Assembly (NCBI GenBank): GCA_016873095.1
Contig: VGYC01000055.1
Coordinates: forward strand, 1-38,940
DNA: 38,940 nt
DNA from: Planctomycetota bacterium
GTDB taxonomy: Bacteria > Planctomycetota > Planctomycetia > Gemmatales > Gemmataceae
Reading direction: 5' to 3'
The first letter of the stretch is position 1, and each line of letters begins with the position of its first letter. A program made the translations under genes and the position numbers. Below the pieces are notes generated by a model. It was not told the origin of the DNA, ran no database searches, and saw only the letters and a list, made by a program, of their open reading frames with translations. Below are positions 24,972 through 32,401 of the stretch, in pieces.

Positions 24972-25061
24972 CGTAGCCGCAAGCTGCCAGCTTGCGAGCT
25001 TGAATCCGCGAGCGCGAAACGTCATTGCGAGGGGCTGACAAGCTGGCAGCTTGTCGCCACG
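24972..25061. repeat. paired palindromic repeat, type A, copy 2
   Basis: Arms 24972-24999 and 25034-25061 are inverted relatives (about 23 of 28 bases) around the same core CAAGCTGCCAGCTTG found at 5253-5336, with a 34-base spacer. It starts 7 bases after the dehydrogenase stop and ends next to the ribosome-binding site of the S9 peptidase gene (GGAGGTGG at 25061-25068), so it could terminate the upstream message or influence initiation. Confidence 0.75.
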
Positions 25062-25071
25062 GAGGTGGACC

Positions 25072-27150
25072 ATGTTTCGCATCCTTACGCTCGTTCTTTT
25101 CCTCATCCCGTCCTTCGCCGTTGCCGACGAGCCGGTCAAGAAACGCCCCATCACCGTCGAGGACCTCTGGAAGGTCAAACGTCTCGGCCCGCCGAGCATC
25201 TCGCCGGATGGCAAGCAAGTCGTCGTCGAGGTCACGACCTACTCGATGAAGAAGAACGATAGCACGTCGAACCTGTGGGTGCTGTCCACGGATGGCAAGA
25301 AGCAGACGCAGCTCACCAACACGGCCGGCAAGAACTCCAGTCCGAAATGGTCGCCGGATGGCAACTGGATCGCTTTTCTGAGCAAACGCGGCAGCGATGC
25401 CGTCGCGCAGCTCTACGTCATCTCCCCGGCCGGCGGCGAAGCGCGGCGGGTGACGAACATGCCGATGGCCCCGTCCGGCGTGAAGTGGTCGGCCGACAAC
25501 AAGACGCTCTATACCGTCGCCTCCGTGTGGCCGGACACGCCCGACGATGAGAGCTATCGCAAGAAGGAGAAAGCGCAGAAGGACAACCCGGTGAAGGCGT
25601 TGGTGATCGACGATGCCGTCTATCGCTACTGGGATCGCTGGATCGCGGACGGCAAGAAGCCGACGATCTTCGCGGTGGATGTCGCCACCGGCAAGCATCG
25701 CGACCTGCTGGCCGGCACGGGCAAGCACCTGCCGCCGCTATCGCCGTCCGTCGCCGACTTCGATGTGTCTCCCGACGGCAAGGAACTCTGCTTCGTCGCC
25801 GATTCCGCCAAGGACCCCGGCACCGACACGAACCTCGACCTGTACACGCTGCCGCTCGACAAGAAGGGCAAGCCGCGCAGCATCACCGCGGACAACACGG
25901 CCAACGACACGCATCCGGTGTACAGCCCGGATGGCAAGTATCTCGCGTTCCTGCGGCAGACGATCAAGTTCTTTTACGCGGATCGGCAGCGGTTGATAGT
26001 GATGGATCGAGAAAGCGGCAAGAGCAAGGTATATACATCCAAACTTGATCGATCTTGCAGCCATCCACAATGGCTTCCCAAATCGTTGACAGAGTCGAAG
26101 GAGCCATGGTTCGTAGTTGAAACCGAAGACAAAGGACGACTGAGATTCTACATGTGTGCTGGCCAAGCAAGTTCGCCGATGTTATTGGATGACTTTAGCG
26201 CTTCCGGCCGATCAATGGCCATCGCTCGGGGTACGACTTTCGGCGACCCGCTGTTTCTCCAGTCAAGCTTTAACCTGCCGCCGACGCTTTTCACGCTCGC
26301 TCCCGAAGGAAAAAGTGGCCAGCTCAGCCACTTCAACGACGACCTCGTCTCGCGCTGGCAGCTCGGCAAGGTCGAGGAGCGTTACTTCAAGGGCGCCGAC
26401 GATGAAGACGTGCACATGTGGATCGTGTATCCGCCGAGTTTCGATCCGAAGAAGAAATGGCCGCTGGTGCAGGTGGTGCATGGCGGGCCGCACAACGGCA
26501 TCATGACGGACTTCAGCTTTCGCTGGAACCTGCAGCTCTGGGCAGCGCAGGGCTGGGTAATCGGCTGCGTGAACTTTCACGGCTCGTCCGGCTTCGGGCA
26601 GAAATTCGCCGATTCGATCACCGGCGACTACGCCACCAAGCCGACCATCGACATCATGAAGGCCACCGACTGGTTCGAGCAGCAGCCGTGGATCGACAAG
26701 AGCCGCATCGCGACGGCCGGCGCCAGCTACGGCGGTTTCATGATGGCCTGGCTCAACGGGCACACCGAACGGTTCAAGGCCATGGTCTGCCACGCCGGCG
26801 TGTTCAGCTACCACACGCAGATGGCCTCCGACGTGGTCCGCGGCCGCGAACGCGCCTTAGGCGCCTTCCCCTGGACCGACATCAGCCGCATCGACAAGGT
26901 CTCGCCGCAACGTTACTCGAAGAACATGAAGACGCCGACTCTCATTCTGCATGGCGAGAAAGACTTCCGCGTCCCGGTGGCCCACGGCCTGGAGTACTAC
27001 AACACGCTGCGGCAAAAAGGCGTGCCGACGCGGCTCGTTTACTTCCCGGATGAGAATCACTGGATCTTGAAGCCGCAGAATTCAAGGTTGTGGCATCGCG
27101 AGGTGTTCGGCTGGCTGGAGAGGTACATCGGCACGGGGCCGACGAAATAA
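25072..27150 (+). CDS. secreted S9 family prolyl oligopeptidase-like peptidase
   Basis: The 692-residue protein has a signal peptide (MFRILTLVLFLIPSFAVA, then DEPVKK). A WD40/TolB-like beta-propeller follows (about 30-390; repeated SPDGK-type motifs such as ISPDGKQVV, WSPDGNWIAF, YSPDGKYLAF). The C-terminal alpha/beta-hydrolase has catalytic S552 in GASYGGF, D631 in HGEKDFRVP and H663 in DENHW. These features fit acylaminoacyl- or dipeptidyl-peptidases of clan SC, which cut short peptides. The ATG at 25072 has GGAGGTGG just upstream. Codons for about residues 320-395 (roughly 26025-26250) use far more A/T third bases than the rest: 37 of 74 end in G or C, against well over 80% nearby. This suggests a mosaic origin. 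Confidence 0.95.
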   Translation: MFRILTLVLFLIPSFAVADEPVKKRPITVEDLWKVKRLGPPSISPDGKQVVVEVTTYSMKKNDSTSNLWVLSTDGKKQTQLTNTAGKNSSPKWSPDGNWIAFLSKRGSDAVAQLYVISPAGGEARRVTNMPMAPSGVKWSADNKTLYTVASVWPDTPDDESYRKKEKAQKDNPVKALVIDDAVYRYWDRWIADGKKPTIFAVDVATGKHRDLLAGTGKHLPPLSPSVADFDVSPDGKELCFVADSAKDPGTDTNLDLYTLPLDKKGKPRSITADNTANDTHPVYSPDGKYLAFLRQTIKFFYADRQRLIVMDRESGKSKVYTSKLDRSCSHPQWLPKSLTESKEPWFVVETEDKGRLRFYMCAGQASSPMLLDDFSASGRSMAIARGTTFGDPLFLQSSFNLPPTLFTLAPEGKSGQLSHFNDDLVSRWQLGKVEERYFKGADDEDVHMWIVYPPSFDPKKKWPLVQVVHGGPHNGIMTDFSFRWNLQLWAAQGWVIGCVNFHGSSGFGQKFADSITGDYATKPTIDIMKATDWFEQQPWIDKSRIATAGASYGGFMMAWLNGHTERFKAMVCHAGVFSYHTQMASDVVRGRERALGAFPWTDISRIDKVSPQRYSKNMKTPTLILHGEKDFRVPVAHGLEYYNTLRQKGVPTRLVYFPDENHWILKPQNSRLWHREVFGWLERYIGTGPTK

Positions 27151-27170
27151 TCCCACAATCGGTCGTAGAT

Positions 27171-27230
27171 TCAACCGCTTGCGGTTTCGCGCTCAGGCGC
27201 GCGCCAGTGCGCGAAACCGCAAGCGGTTGA
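27171..27230. terminator. perfect 22-bp inverted repeat between convergent genes
   Basis: Arms 27171-27192 and 27209-27230 are perfect inverted copies of 22 bases with a core ACCGCTTGCGGT. The 16-base spacer itself contains the palindrome GGCGCGCGCC. It sits between the stop codons of the S9 peptidase (plus) and the CoA-transferase (minus), so a bidirectional transcription-stopping role is plausible. No T-run is present. Confidence 0.7.
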
Positions 27231-27232
27231 CT

Positions 27233-28366
27233 CTACCCCTGGCTGAGTTCGCGGCGGATCCGCGCGCCGTGCTCATCCAGTTCCGGGGCGGGGCGGCGCG
27301 TCGTTGTCTCTTCCACGCCGCTCACCTTGATGGGGTTGCCCGGCATCGTCAGCCCGCCCGCTTCGACGAGCATGTTGCGGGCGCGCACCTGCGGGCTCGC
27401 CAGCGAATCGGCGATGTTGTTGATCGGGCACGAAGGCACGCCGGCCAGCTCGAGCTCTGTCAGCCAGTGCTCGGCCGGCTTGTGCTTCAGCACTTCCTCG
27501 ATGGCGTCCTTCAGCGCGTCGATATTCACCAGCCGGCTCCGGTTGCTCTGGAAACGTGGGTCGCCCGCCAGCTCGGGCCGGCCCAGCGCCTGACAGAGCC
27601 GGCGGAACAGGCTGTCGTTGCCGATGCCGACGATGATGGCGCGATCCGCGGTCGTGAAGCTCTCGAACGGCGCGATCGACGGATGCCGGTTGCCCATCGG
27701 TCCGGGGATGACGCCGGTGGTTGCGTAGCGCATGACGGCGCTTTCCAGGATGGCGATCTGGCCGTCGAGCATGGCGACATCGATCTTCGTTCCCAGGCCG
27801 GTGCGTTCGCGCTGAAAGAGGGCGGCGTTGATGCCGGCCAGGCAGAAGAGTCCGCCGGTGATGTCGCCGATGGAGGTGCCGGCCTTGGTGGGCGGCGAGC
27901 CGGGTTGCCCGGTGACGCTCATCAGGCCGCCGAGCGCCTGCACGATGAGGTCGTAGGCCGGCTTCTCGCGCCACGGGCCGGTGTGCCCGAAGCCGGAGAT
28001 GGCGGCGTAGATCAAGCGCGGCTGGATCGTCTTCAACATCTCGTAGCCCAGGCCGAGCTTCTCCATGGTGCCGGGGCGAAAGTTTTCGGCCAGCACATCG
28101 GCGCGGCGGACCAGGCCCAGGAACACCGCCTTGTCGGCGGCGTCCTTGAGGTTCAGGGCGATGCTCTCCTTGCCGCGATTGAGCGACATGAAGTAGGCAG
28201 ACTTGCCTTGGAAGAACGGCTCGAACTGGCGGGAGTCGTCGCCGCCGTCGGGGTTCTCGACCTTGATGACGCGCGCGCCTAGCTCGGCAAGCATCATCGT
28301 GCAATAGGGGCCAGCCAGCACCCGCGTCAGGTCCACGACGGTCACTCCGGTCAAAGGCCCGGCCAT
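27233..28366 (-). CDS. CaiB/BaiF family CoA-transferase
   Basis: The 377-residue protein is a class III CoA-transferase. It has the opening GPLTGVTVVDLTRVLAGPYCTM in pieces, VIKVENPDGGDDSR, then LNRGKESIALNLK, ENFRPGTMEKLGLGYE, IYAAISGFGHTGP and the catalytic Asp D168 in GTSIGDITGGLF. These enzymes move CoA between carboxylic acids through an aspartyl-CoA thioester. The acids used cannot be told from sequence alone; succinyl-CoA-type donors are common. The ATG at 28366 has GGAGG four to five bases upstream and is preferred to the longer frame from 28480. It diverges from the next plus-strand gene across 119 bases. Confidence 0.93.
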   Translation of the reverse strand: MAGPLTGVTVVDLTRVLAGPYCTMMLAELGARVIKVENPDGGDDSRQFEPFFQGKSAYFMSLNRGKESIALNLKDAADKAVFLGLVRRADVLAENFRPGTMEKLGLGYEMLKTIQPRLIYAAISGFGHTGPWREKPAYDLIVQALGGLMSVTGQPGSPPTKAGTSIGDITGGLFCLAGINAALFQRERTGLGTKIDVAMLDGQIAILESAVMRYATTGVIPGPMGNRHPSIAPFESFTTADRAIIVGIGNDSLFRRLCQALGRPELAGDPRFQSNRSRLVNIDALKDAIEEVLKHKPAEHWLTELELAGVPSCPINNIADSLASPQVRARNMLVEAGGLTMPGNPIKVSGVEETTTRRPAPELDEHGARIRRELSQG

Positions 28367-28485
28367 GCGTCCTCCAGGGTGTTTTTGTTCAGATCCCACC
28401 AAAAATGTTACGACCAACTCGCAAAATGCAAGGTAGAGTTGCATTGTACCCGTCCAGCGGAGATTCAAGTACGAGGTCAAAGACG

Positions 28486-29274
28486 ATGTTGCTGCGTAGA
28501 TGGCTGGCGAACCTGGCGCACGTCCTGATGCTGGCCTCGGTGTTTGTGGTCGTCCTTGGCGGATCGGCGCTGCTTGTCGCCTTGCTGCTGTCCTGGTTTC
28601 GCGACAGCCCGGCCACGGCCGCCGAAAACCTGTACAGCGGCCTGGTGTGCGGCCTGATCGCCTGGTTATTCATCGCGGTGTTTCATCTGCGCCGCGACAC
28701 CATACGTCTGCCCTTCGTGGACCAAGCATCGTTCGTCAAGCTCCTGCAAGAAGTGCTGGCGGAATTCGGTTACGAGCGGCACGGCGATGCCGCCGTGTCG
28801 TGGTACAAGCCATCGTTTCGTTCCTTTCTGCTGGGCGGACGCGTGCGCTTCGAAGTGAAGGGCAACGAGGCGGTGCTGGCAGGACCGCGGTATTGCCTGG
28901 AGCTGTTGAAACACGGATTGCGGATCCGAACGCAACTGGGGAAGGTGCAACAGGCCATCCGCGAGAGCCGCCGGCGGCAGGGCGAACGTCTGCTCAGCCG
29001 CGTGCAACTGGCCGTGCGCGTGCCGGTGGCGTCATGGTCCGACATCGAGCAGCACGTAGTCAAGCCGTTGAGCCGCGAGGGAGACGTGATCTGTGAGCTG
29101 AACGTGCTGGTCCGCAATGATGCCGGTATTCGCGAGAACATAATCGAATGTCAGATCCGTTCCTGGCTGGCCAGCCAGGAAATCGGCCACGAAGTGCACA
29201 AGGATTACTTGCAGCGCGACGAGAGCTCGCAACGCAATCCACAACTGTCAGTGCCGGAGGCGGCCTGCACTTAA
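28486..29274 (+). CDS. hypothetical two-helix membrane protein
   Basis: The 262-residue product starts MLLRRWLANLAHV and has two close membrane helices (about 9-36, VFVVVLGGSALLVALLLSW; and about 51-70, LYSGLVCGLIAWLFIAVF). A cytoplasm- or periplasm-facing domain of about 190 residues follows, containing FVKLLQEVLAEFGYERHG, KPSFRSFLLGGRVRFEV and AVLAGPRYCLELLKHGLRI. I recognise no family. It lies 62 bases upstream of hemW on the same strand and may be co-transcribed. An earlier in-frame ATG at 28426 exists, but 28486 gives the more natural start. Confidence 0.72.
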   Translation: MLLRRWLANLAHVLMLASVFVVVLGGSALLVALLLSWFRDSPATAAENLYSGLVCGLIAWLFIAVFHLRRDTIRLPFVDQASFVKLLQEVLAEFGYERHGDAAVSWYKPSFRSFLLGGRVRFEVKGNEAVLAGPRYCLELLKHGLRIRTQLGKVQQAIRESRRRQGERLLSRVQLAVRVPVASWSDIEQHVVKPLSREGDVICELNVLVRNDAGIRENIIECQIRSWLASQEIGHEVHKDYLQRDESSQRNPQLSVPEAACT

Positions 29275-29336
29275 GTGGTCGATCGCGGAGCGGATGCCGG
29301 CGACGACCGGCCAAGCCGTCGAGTAGAATCGAGGGG

Positions 29337-30494
29337 ATGAAGGGCACGCGTCAACTCGACTCACCATGGCTCCATCCGCGAGCCGCTTATGTCCACATCC
29401 CTTTCTGCCTGCAGCATTGCAGCTATTGCGACTTCGCCGTGGTCGCTGGTCGCGATGAGCGCATCGACGAGTATCTCGACGCGCTGGGTTGCGAACTGCG
29501 TGGCTTGCAAGAGCCGCATCCCGTCGCAACGCTGTTCGTGGGCGGGGGCACGCCGACGCACCTGAACTGTGTCCAGCTTGAACGCCTGCTTGACCTGCTT
29601 GCCACCTGGCTGCCGCTCGAGCCAGGCCATGAATACACGGTTGAAGCCAATCCGGAGACGCTGACCGACGACAGGATCGCGTTGCTGGCAAGCCACGCGG
29701 TGACGCGGCTCAGCCTGGGCGCGCAATCCTTTTCCGCGCGCGTCTTGACGGCCTTGACGCGCAGCCATCATGCCGCCGACATCCGCCGCTCGGTGACTCG
29801 TGCCCGGGAACGCATCGACACTGTTTCCCTCGACCTGATCTTCGGCGTTCCCGGGACGACGCTGGCGGACTGGCGCCAGGACCTCGACGAGACGCTGTCC
29901 CTCGGCATCGGGCACGTTTCCACTTACGGGTTGACCTACGAGAAAGGGACGCTGCTATGGAAGCAGAAGCGCGACGGCCAGGTACATGCGCTCGATGAGC
30001 AGACTGAATTGACCATGTACGAGCACAGCATGGACCGATTGCAGTCGGCCGGCTTCGAGCACTACGAGATTTCCAGCTTCGCCCGGCCGGGGCGACGCTG
30101 CCGGCACAACCAGGTCTACTGGGCCAATCACGCCTACCTGGGCTTCGGCCTCGGAGCCGCACGCTATGTGAACGGCACGCGCGAGGTCAATACTCGCGAT
30201 CTGGCAACGTATCTGGATCGCTGCCGTAGCGGCCGGTCGCCCACCATGCAGTCGGAGACCTTGTCGCCGCTGGACCGAGCCCGCGAAACGCTTACCGTGC
30301 AGCTTCGGCGTGCCGAAGGCATCGAGCGCATGTCGTTTCACGCCCAGACTGGCTTCGACCTGGACGAACTCGCCGGCGCCACGATCCGCAGACTGGTCGA
30401 GCTTGCGCTGCTGGCCGACAACGGCATCTCTGTTCGCCTGACGCGTCGCGGCAAGTGCGTGGCCGACTCGCTGACTCTGGAGTTTCTCAAATGA
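29337..30494 (+). CDS. hemW: radical SAM heme chaperone HemW-like protein
   Basis: The 385-residue protein opens with AYVHIPFCLQHCSYCDF, the radical-SAM cluster motif with C24, C28 and C31 followed by a Phe. That is the HemW pattern; true HemN has another Cys there. Further family motifs are FVGGGTPTHL, VEANPETLT, RLSLGAQSF, VSLDLIFGVPG, STYGLTYEKGT, HYEISSFARPG and HNQVYWANHAYLGFGLGAA. The HNQVYW motif is linked to heme handling in HemW. The protein probably delivers heme to membrane enzymes and is often misnamed coproporphyrinogen oxidase. The ATG at 29337 is very close to GAGGGG, so the exact start is not certain. It converges with the BBP7 gene, with only 16 bases between stops. Confidence 0.92.
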   Translation: MKGTRQLDSPWLHPRAAYVHIPFCLQHCSYCDFAVVAGRDERIDEYLDALGCELRGLQEPHPVATLFVGGGTPTHLNCVQLERLLDLLATWLPLEPGHEYTVEANPETLTDDRIALLASHAVTRLSLGAQSFSARVLTALTRSHHAADIRRSVTRARERIDTVSLDLIFGVPGTTLADWRQDLDETLSLGIGHVSTYGLTYEKGTLLWKQKRDGQVHALDEQTELTMYEHSMDRLQSAGFEHYEISSFARPGRRCRHNQVYWANHAYLGFGLGAARYVNGTREVNTRDLATYLDRCRSGRSPTMQSETLSPLDRARETLTVQLRRAEGIERMSFHAQTGFDLDELAGATIRRLVELALLADNGISVRLTRRGKCVADSLTLEFLK

Positions 30495-30510
30495 ATCTCC
30501 AGGAACTGCC

Positions 30511-32034
30511 TTACCAGCTGAAGATGGCGCCGAAGCTGACACCGTGGGCCCAGAAGGTGGACTGGTTCAGCAATGGCCGCGGGTTGGCGAGAGGGCCGAC
30601 GCGGTTCTGGTTTGGCAACAGGCCGGTATCGATGCGACCGTCGACCTGCTCGCCGACGCGCATCACGGTGTTGAGGTAAAGAAACTCGTAGCCGATGAAC
30701 AGCTTGAGCCGGTCGGTCGCGTTCCAGCCGACCTTGACTCCGAGATCGGGCATGATGCCGAACTCGTTACGCGAGTAGTTGCTGATGTTACTGCTGAGGG
30801 CATGCAAACCGCCAGCCTGGCCGTTGGCGTCGCTGATGCCGTTGATACTCAACGACTGCGAGACATTGCCCACGCCAAGCTTGAAGAACCCGCCGACGGT
30901 CCAGTAGCGCAGGAAGTTCCAGTTAAACTCGGCTCCCGCCTGGATGGCGTTGAAGCTGTTGCTGGTCGCGAACTGGTCGAGCGTGCGAATCGTGCCGAAG
31001 CTGGGCAATCGAGCAGCGCCGCCCCTGGACTGGTTGTAAATGCTCAATGACTCATTCAGGCTCAGGTTGCGGTAACCGAGAATGCAGTCCACCCACAGCA
31101 GTGGCCCCTGATACCACTTGTAGCGGCCATTGACTTCGATGCCCCAGAACTCGCTCGTCGAGGTGGCGGCAAAACTGCCGTTGGTCAGGGTCAAGAGCGG
31201 AGTCGTGTTGTTGCCTAGCGGCACGAACATGGTGCCGTTAGCGCCAAAGTTAGCGGTGCGCCGGCCGAAGAACGTGCCGATGACCTCGACGCCCACGTCG
31301 GGATAGCACGGACACCAGCAGCCCAGTGTGAAGCGCCCGCCGTTGCGTCCCGGACTGGCGAGCTGGTTGTTGCCATAGAGGACGGTGCTGTTGAGATTGT
31401 TCAGGTTGCCCGTGGTCAGCAACGGCGTGACGTTGTCCTGGCGGATAGTCCAGAGCAGGTACTCGGCGCTGGCGTAGAAGAAGTTTCGCGGTCCGACGCC
31501 GCCGAGAAAGAACGGATACGCCGGTCCGCCGAGGCCATCGCCGGACAGGCCGTCATCCAGCGGCAGGATCAGGCCGTCCGCCGGGGAAGGCAGGGGAGTG
31601 GGCGCAGTCGGAATCTCTTCGAGCGGCTCTTGCGTGTCCTTGGTTGAAGGCTTGCCGTTCCGGGTGCCAGATGACGAGCCGCTGCCCTGCGCGCCTTTGT
31701 CCTGTGCCGTGCCGGCAATCACTGGGCCACTGGGCAAGGGCGAGGCATGGCGAATTTCCTGGCGATTTTCCTCGCCGCCGCGCGTGCGTGCGACGGGCAC
31801 TGGCCGGAAATCGATGGGTGTGACGCCGGACGCAGCGGGTCTCTGGTCGGCTACCGGCAAGGCCACGGGCCGAGCCAGCGAGACACCACGACTGGTCGAG
31901 CCCGCTGCCGAGGAGCCGCCCTGCGCGGCGGCCTGCTGGGCGCGCGGCGCCGCCGGCCGCCACTGGATCTCCTCTGCCCAGAGCGGCGACATCAACCCCG
32001 CGAGTGACAGCAATATGGCAGTCTTCGCTCTCAT
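30511..32034 (-). CDS. BBP7-family outer-membrane beta-barrel protein
   Basis: The 507-residue protein has a signal peptide (MRAKTAILLSLAGLMSPLWA, then EEIQWRPA), a Pro/Ser/Gly-rich linker to about residue 175, then a barrel domain that begins near FFYASAEYLLWTIRQDN with PLLTTG. It ends in an aromatic residue (GVSFGAIFSW), as outer-membrane barrels do. The AEYLLW motif marks the planctomycete BBP7 family. GGAAGGTG lies about 6 bases before the start. It is paralogous to the gene at 32402-34180: both have EIQWR/EVQWR after the signal, the AEYLLWTI motif, the GYEFLYL segment and a similar ending. It lacks the cysteine-rich linker of its paralog. Function, perhaps porin or structural, is unknown. 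Confidence 0.88.
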   Translation of the reverse strand: MRAKTAILLSLAGLMSPLWAEEIQWRPAAPRAQQAAAQGGSSAAGSTSRGVSLARPVALPVADQRPAASGVTPIDFRPVPVARTRGGEENRQEIRHASPLPSGPVIAGTAQDKGAQGSGSSSGTRNGKPSTKDTQEPLEEIPTAPTPLPSPADGLILPLDDGLSGDGLGGPAYPFFLGGVGPRNFFYASAEYLLWTIRQDNVTPLLTTGNLNNLNSTVLYGNNQLASPGRNGGRFTLGCWCPCYPDVGVEVIGTFFGRRTANFGANGTMFVPLGNNTTPLLTLTNGSFAATSTSEFWGIEVNGRYKWYQGPLLWVDCILGYRNLSLNESLSIYNQSRGGAARLPSFGTIRTLDQFATSNSFNAIQAGAEFNWNFLRYWTVGGFFKLGVGNVSQSLSINGISDANGQAGGLHALSSNISNYSRNEFGIMPDLGVKVGWNATDRLKLFIGYEFLYLNTVMRVGEQVDGRIDTGLLPNQNRVGPLANPRPLLNQSTFWAHGVSFGAIFSW

Positions 32035-32155
32035 GCAGCACCTTCCTTGGCTGAAGCGCGGCAACATCCAGCGGCAGGATTCCAAATCCAGCCGGCGACG
32101 AATGACAAGCGGCGCCAGGATCGCCCATCCGGCTCCACATGATGCTCCACCCTTC

Positions 32156-32192
32156 ACTTCGGCCAGACCGAATCGTGCGGGGCAATCGTTCG
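32156..32192 (-). promoter_or_regulatory. conserved bipartite element upstream of BBP7 gene 1
   Basis: On the minus strand CGAACGATTGC is followed after exactly 18 bases by GCCGAAGT and then an A/G-rich stretch (GAAGGGTGG). The same two blocks with the same 18-base spacing occur upstream of the paralogous BBP7 gene at 34276-34312, while the bases between differ. It lies about 120 bases before this gene's start codon. It may be a promoter or operator shared by both genes, or residual homology after duplication. Confidence 0.5.
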
Positions 32193-32347
32193 CCGGGGAC
32201 ATGATCGAAATTGGCAAGTGAGAGAAGCTACAATGCCGCAGTTTCCGACAATCGCCAGGAAGATCAAGATGGGCAAGACGTGAAATGCGACCGCGACGGC
32301 TAAAGCCGCCGGATTGCGAACGCTTGATGGGATCCCGAGAAAACAAA

Positions 32348-32376
32348 CAACCCGCGCGGTTGACCCTCGCGGGTTG
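32348..32376 (-). terminator. intrinsic terminator of BBP7 gene 2
   Basis: CAACCCGCG (32348-32356) pairs perfectly with CGCGGGTTG (32368-32376) around an 11-base loop. On the minus strand the hairpin is followed by TTTGTTTTCTC. It lies about 25 bases after the stop codon at 32402, which is the normal place for a factor-independent terminator of that gene. Confidence 0.8.
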
Positions 32377-32401
32377 AATGGTTGTACCTGCCGGCGCGGT
32401 T

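Larger units (their letters stand above)
32035..32401. other. intergenic region between the two BBP7 genes
   Basis: This 367-base gap contains the upstream element shared with the other BBP7 gene (32156-32192) and a hairpin terminator for the downstream-lying BBP7 gene (32348-32376). A short palindrome CGGCTAAAGCCG is at 32297-32308. On the minus strand TTGTCG followed by TAGCTT about 15 bases later is a weak promoter candidate. No gene is convincing here. Confidence 0.5.

Noticed and set aside
27179-28282. 367-codon plus-strand frame rich in Ala, Arg and His
   Set aside because: It is antisense to the CoA-transferase gene, whose motifs and catalytic Asp are clear.
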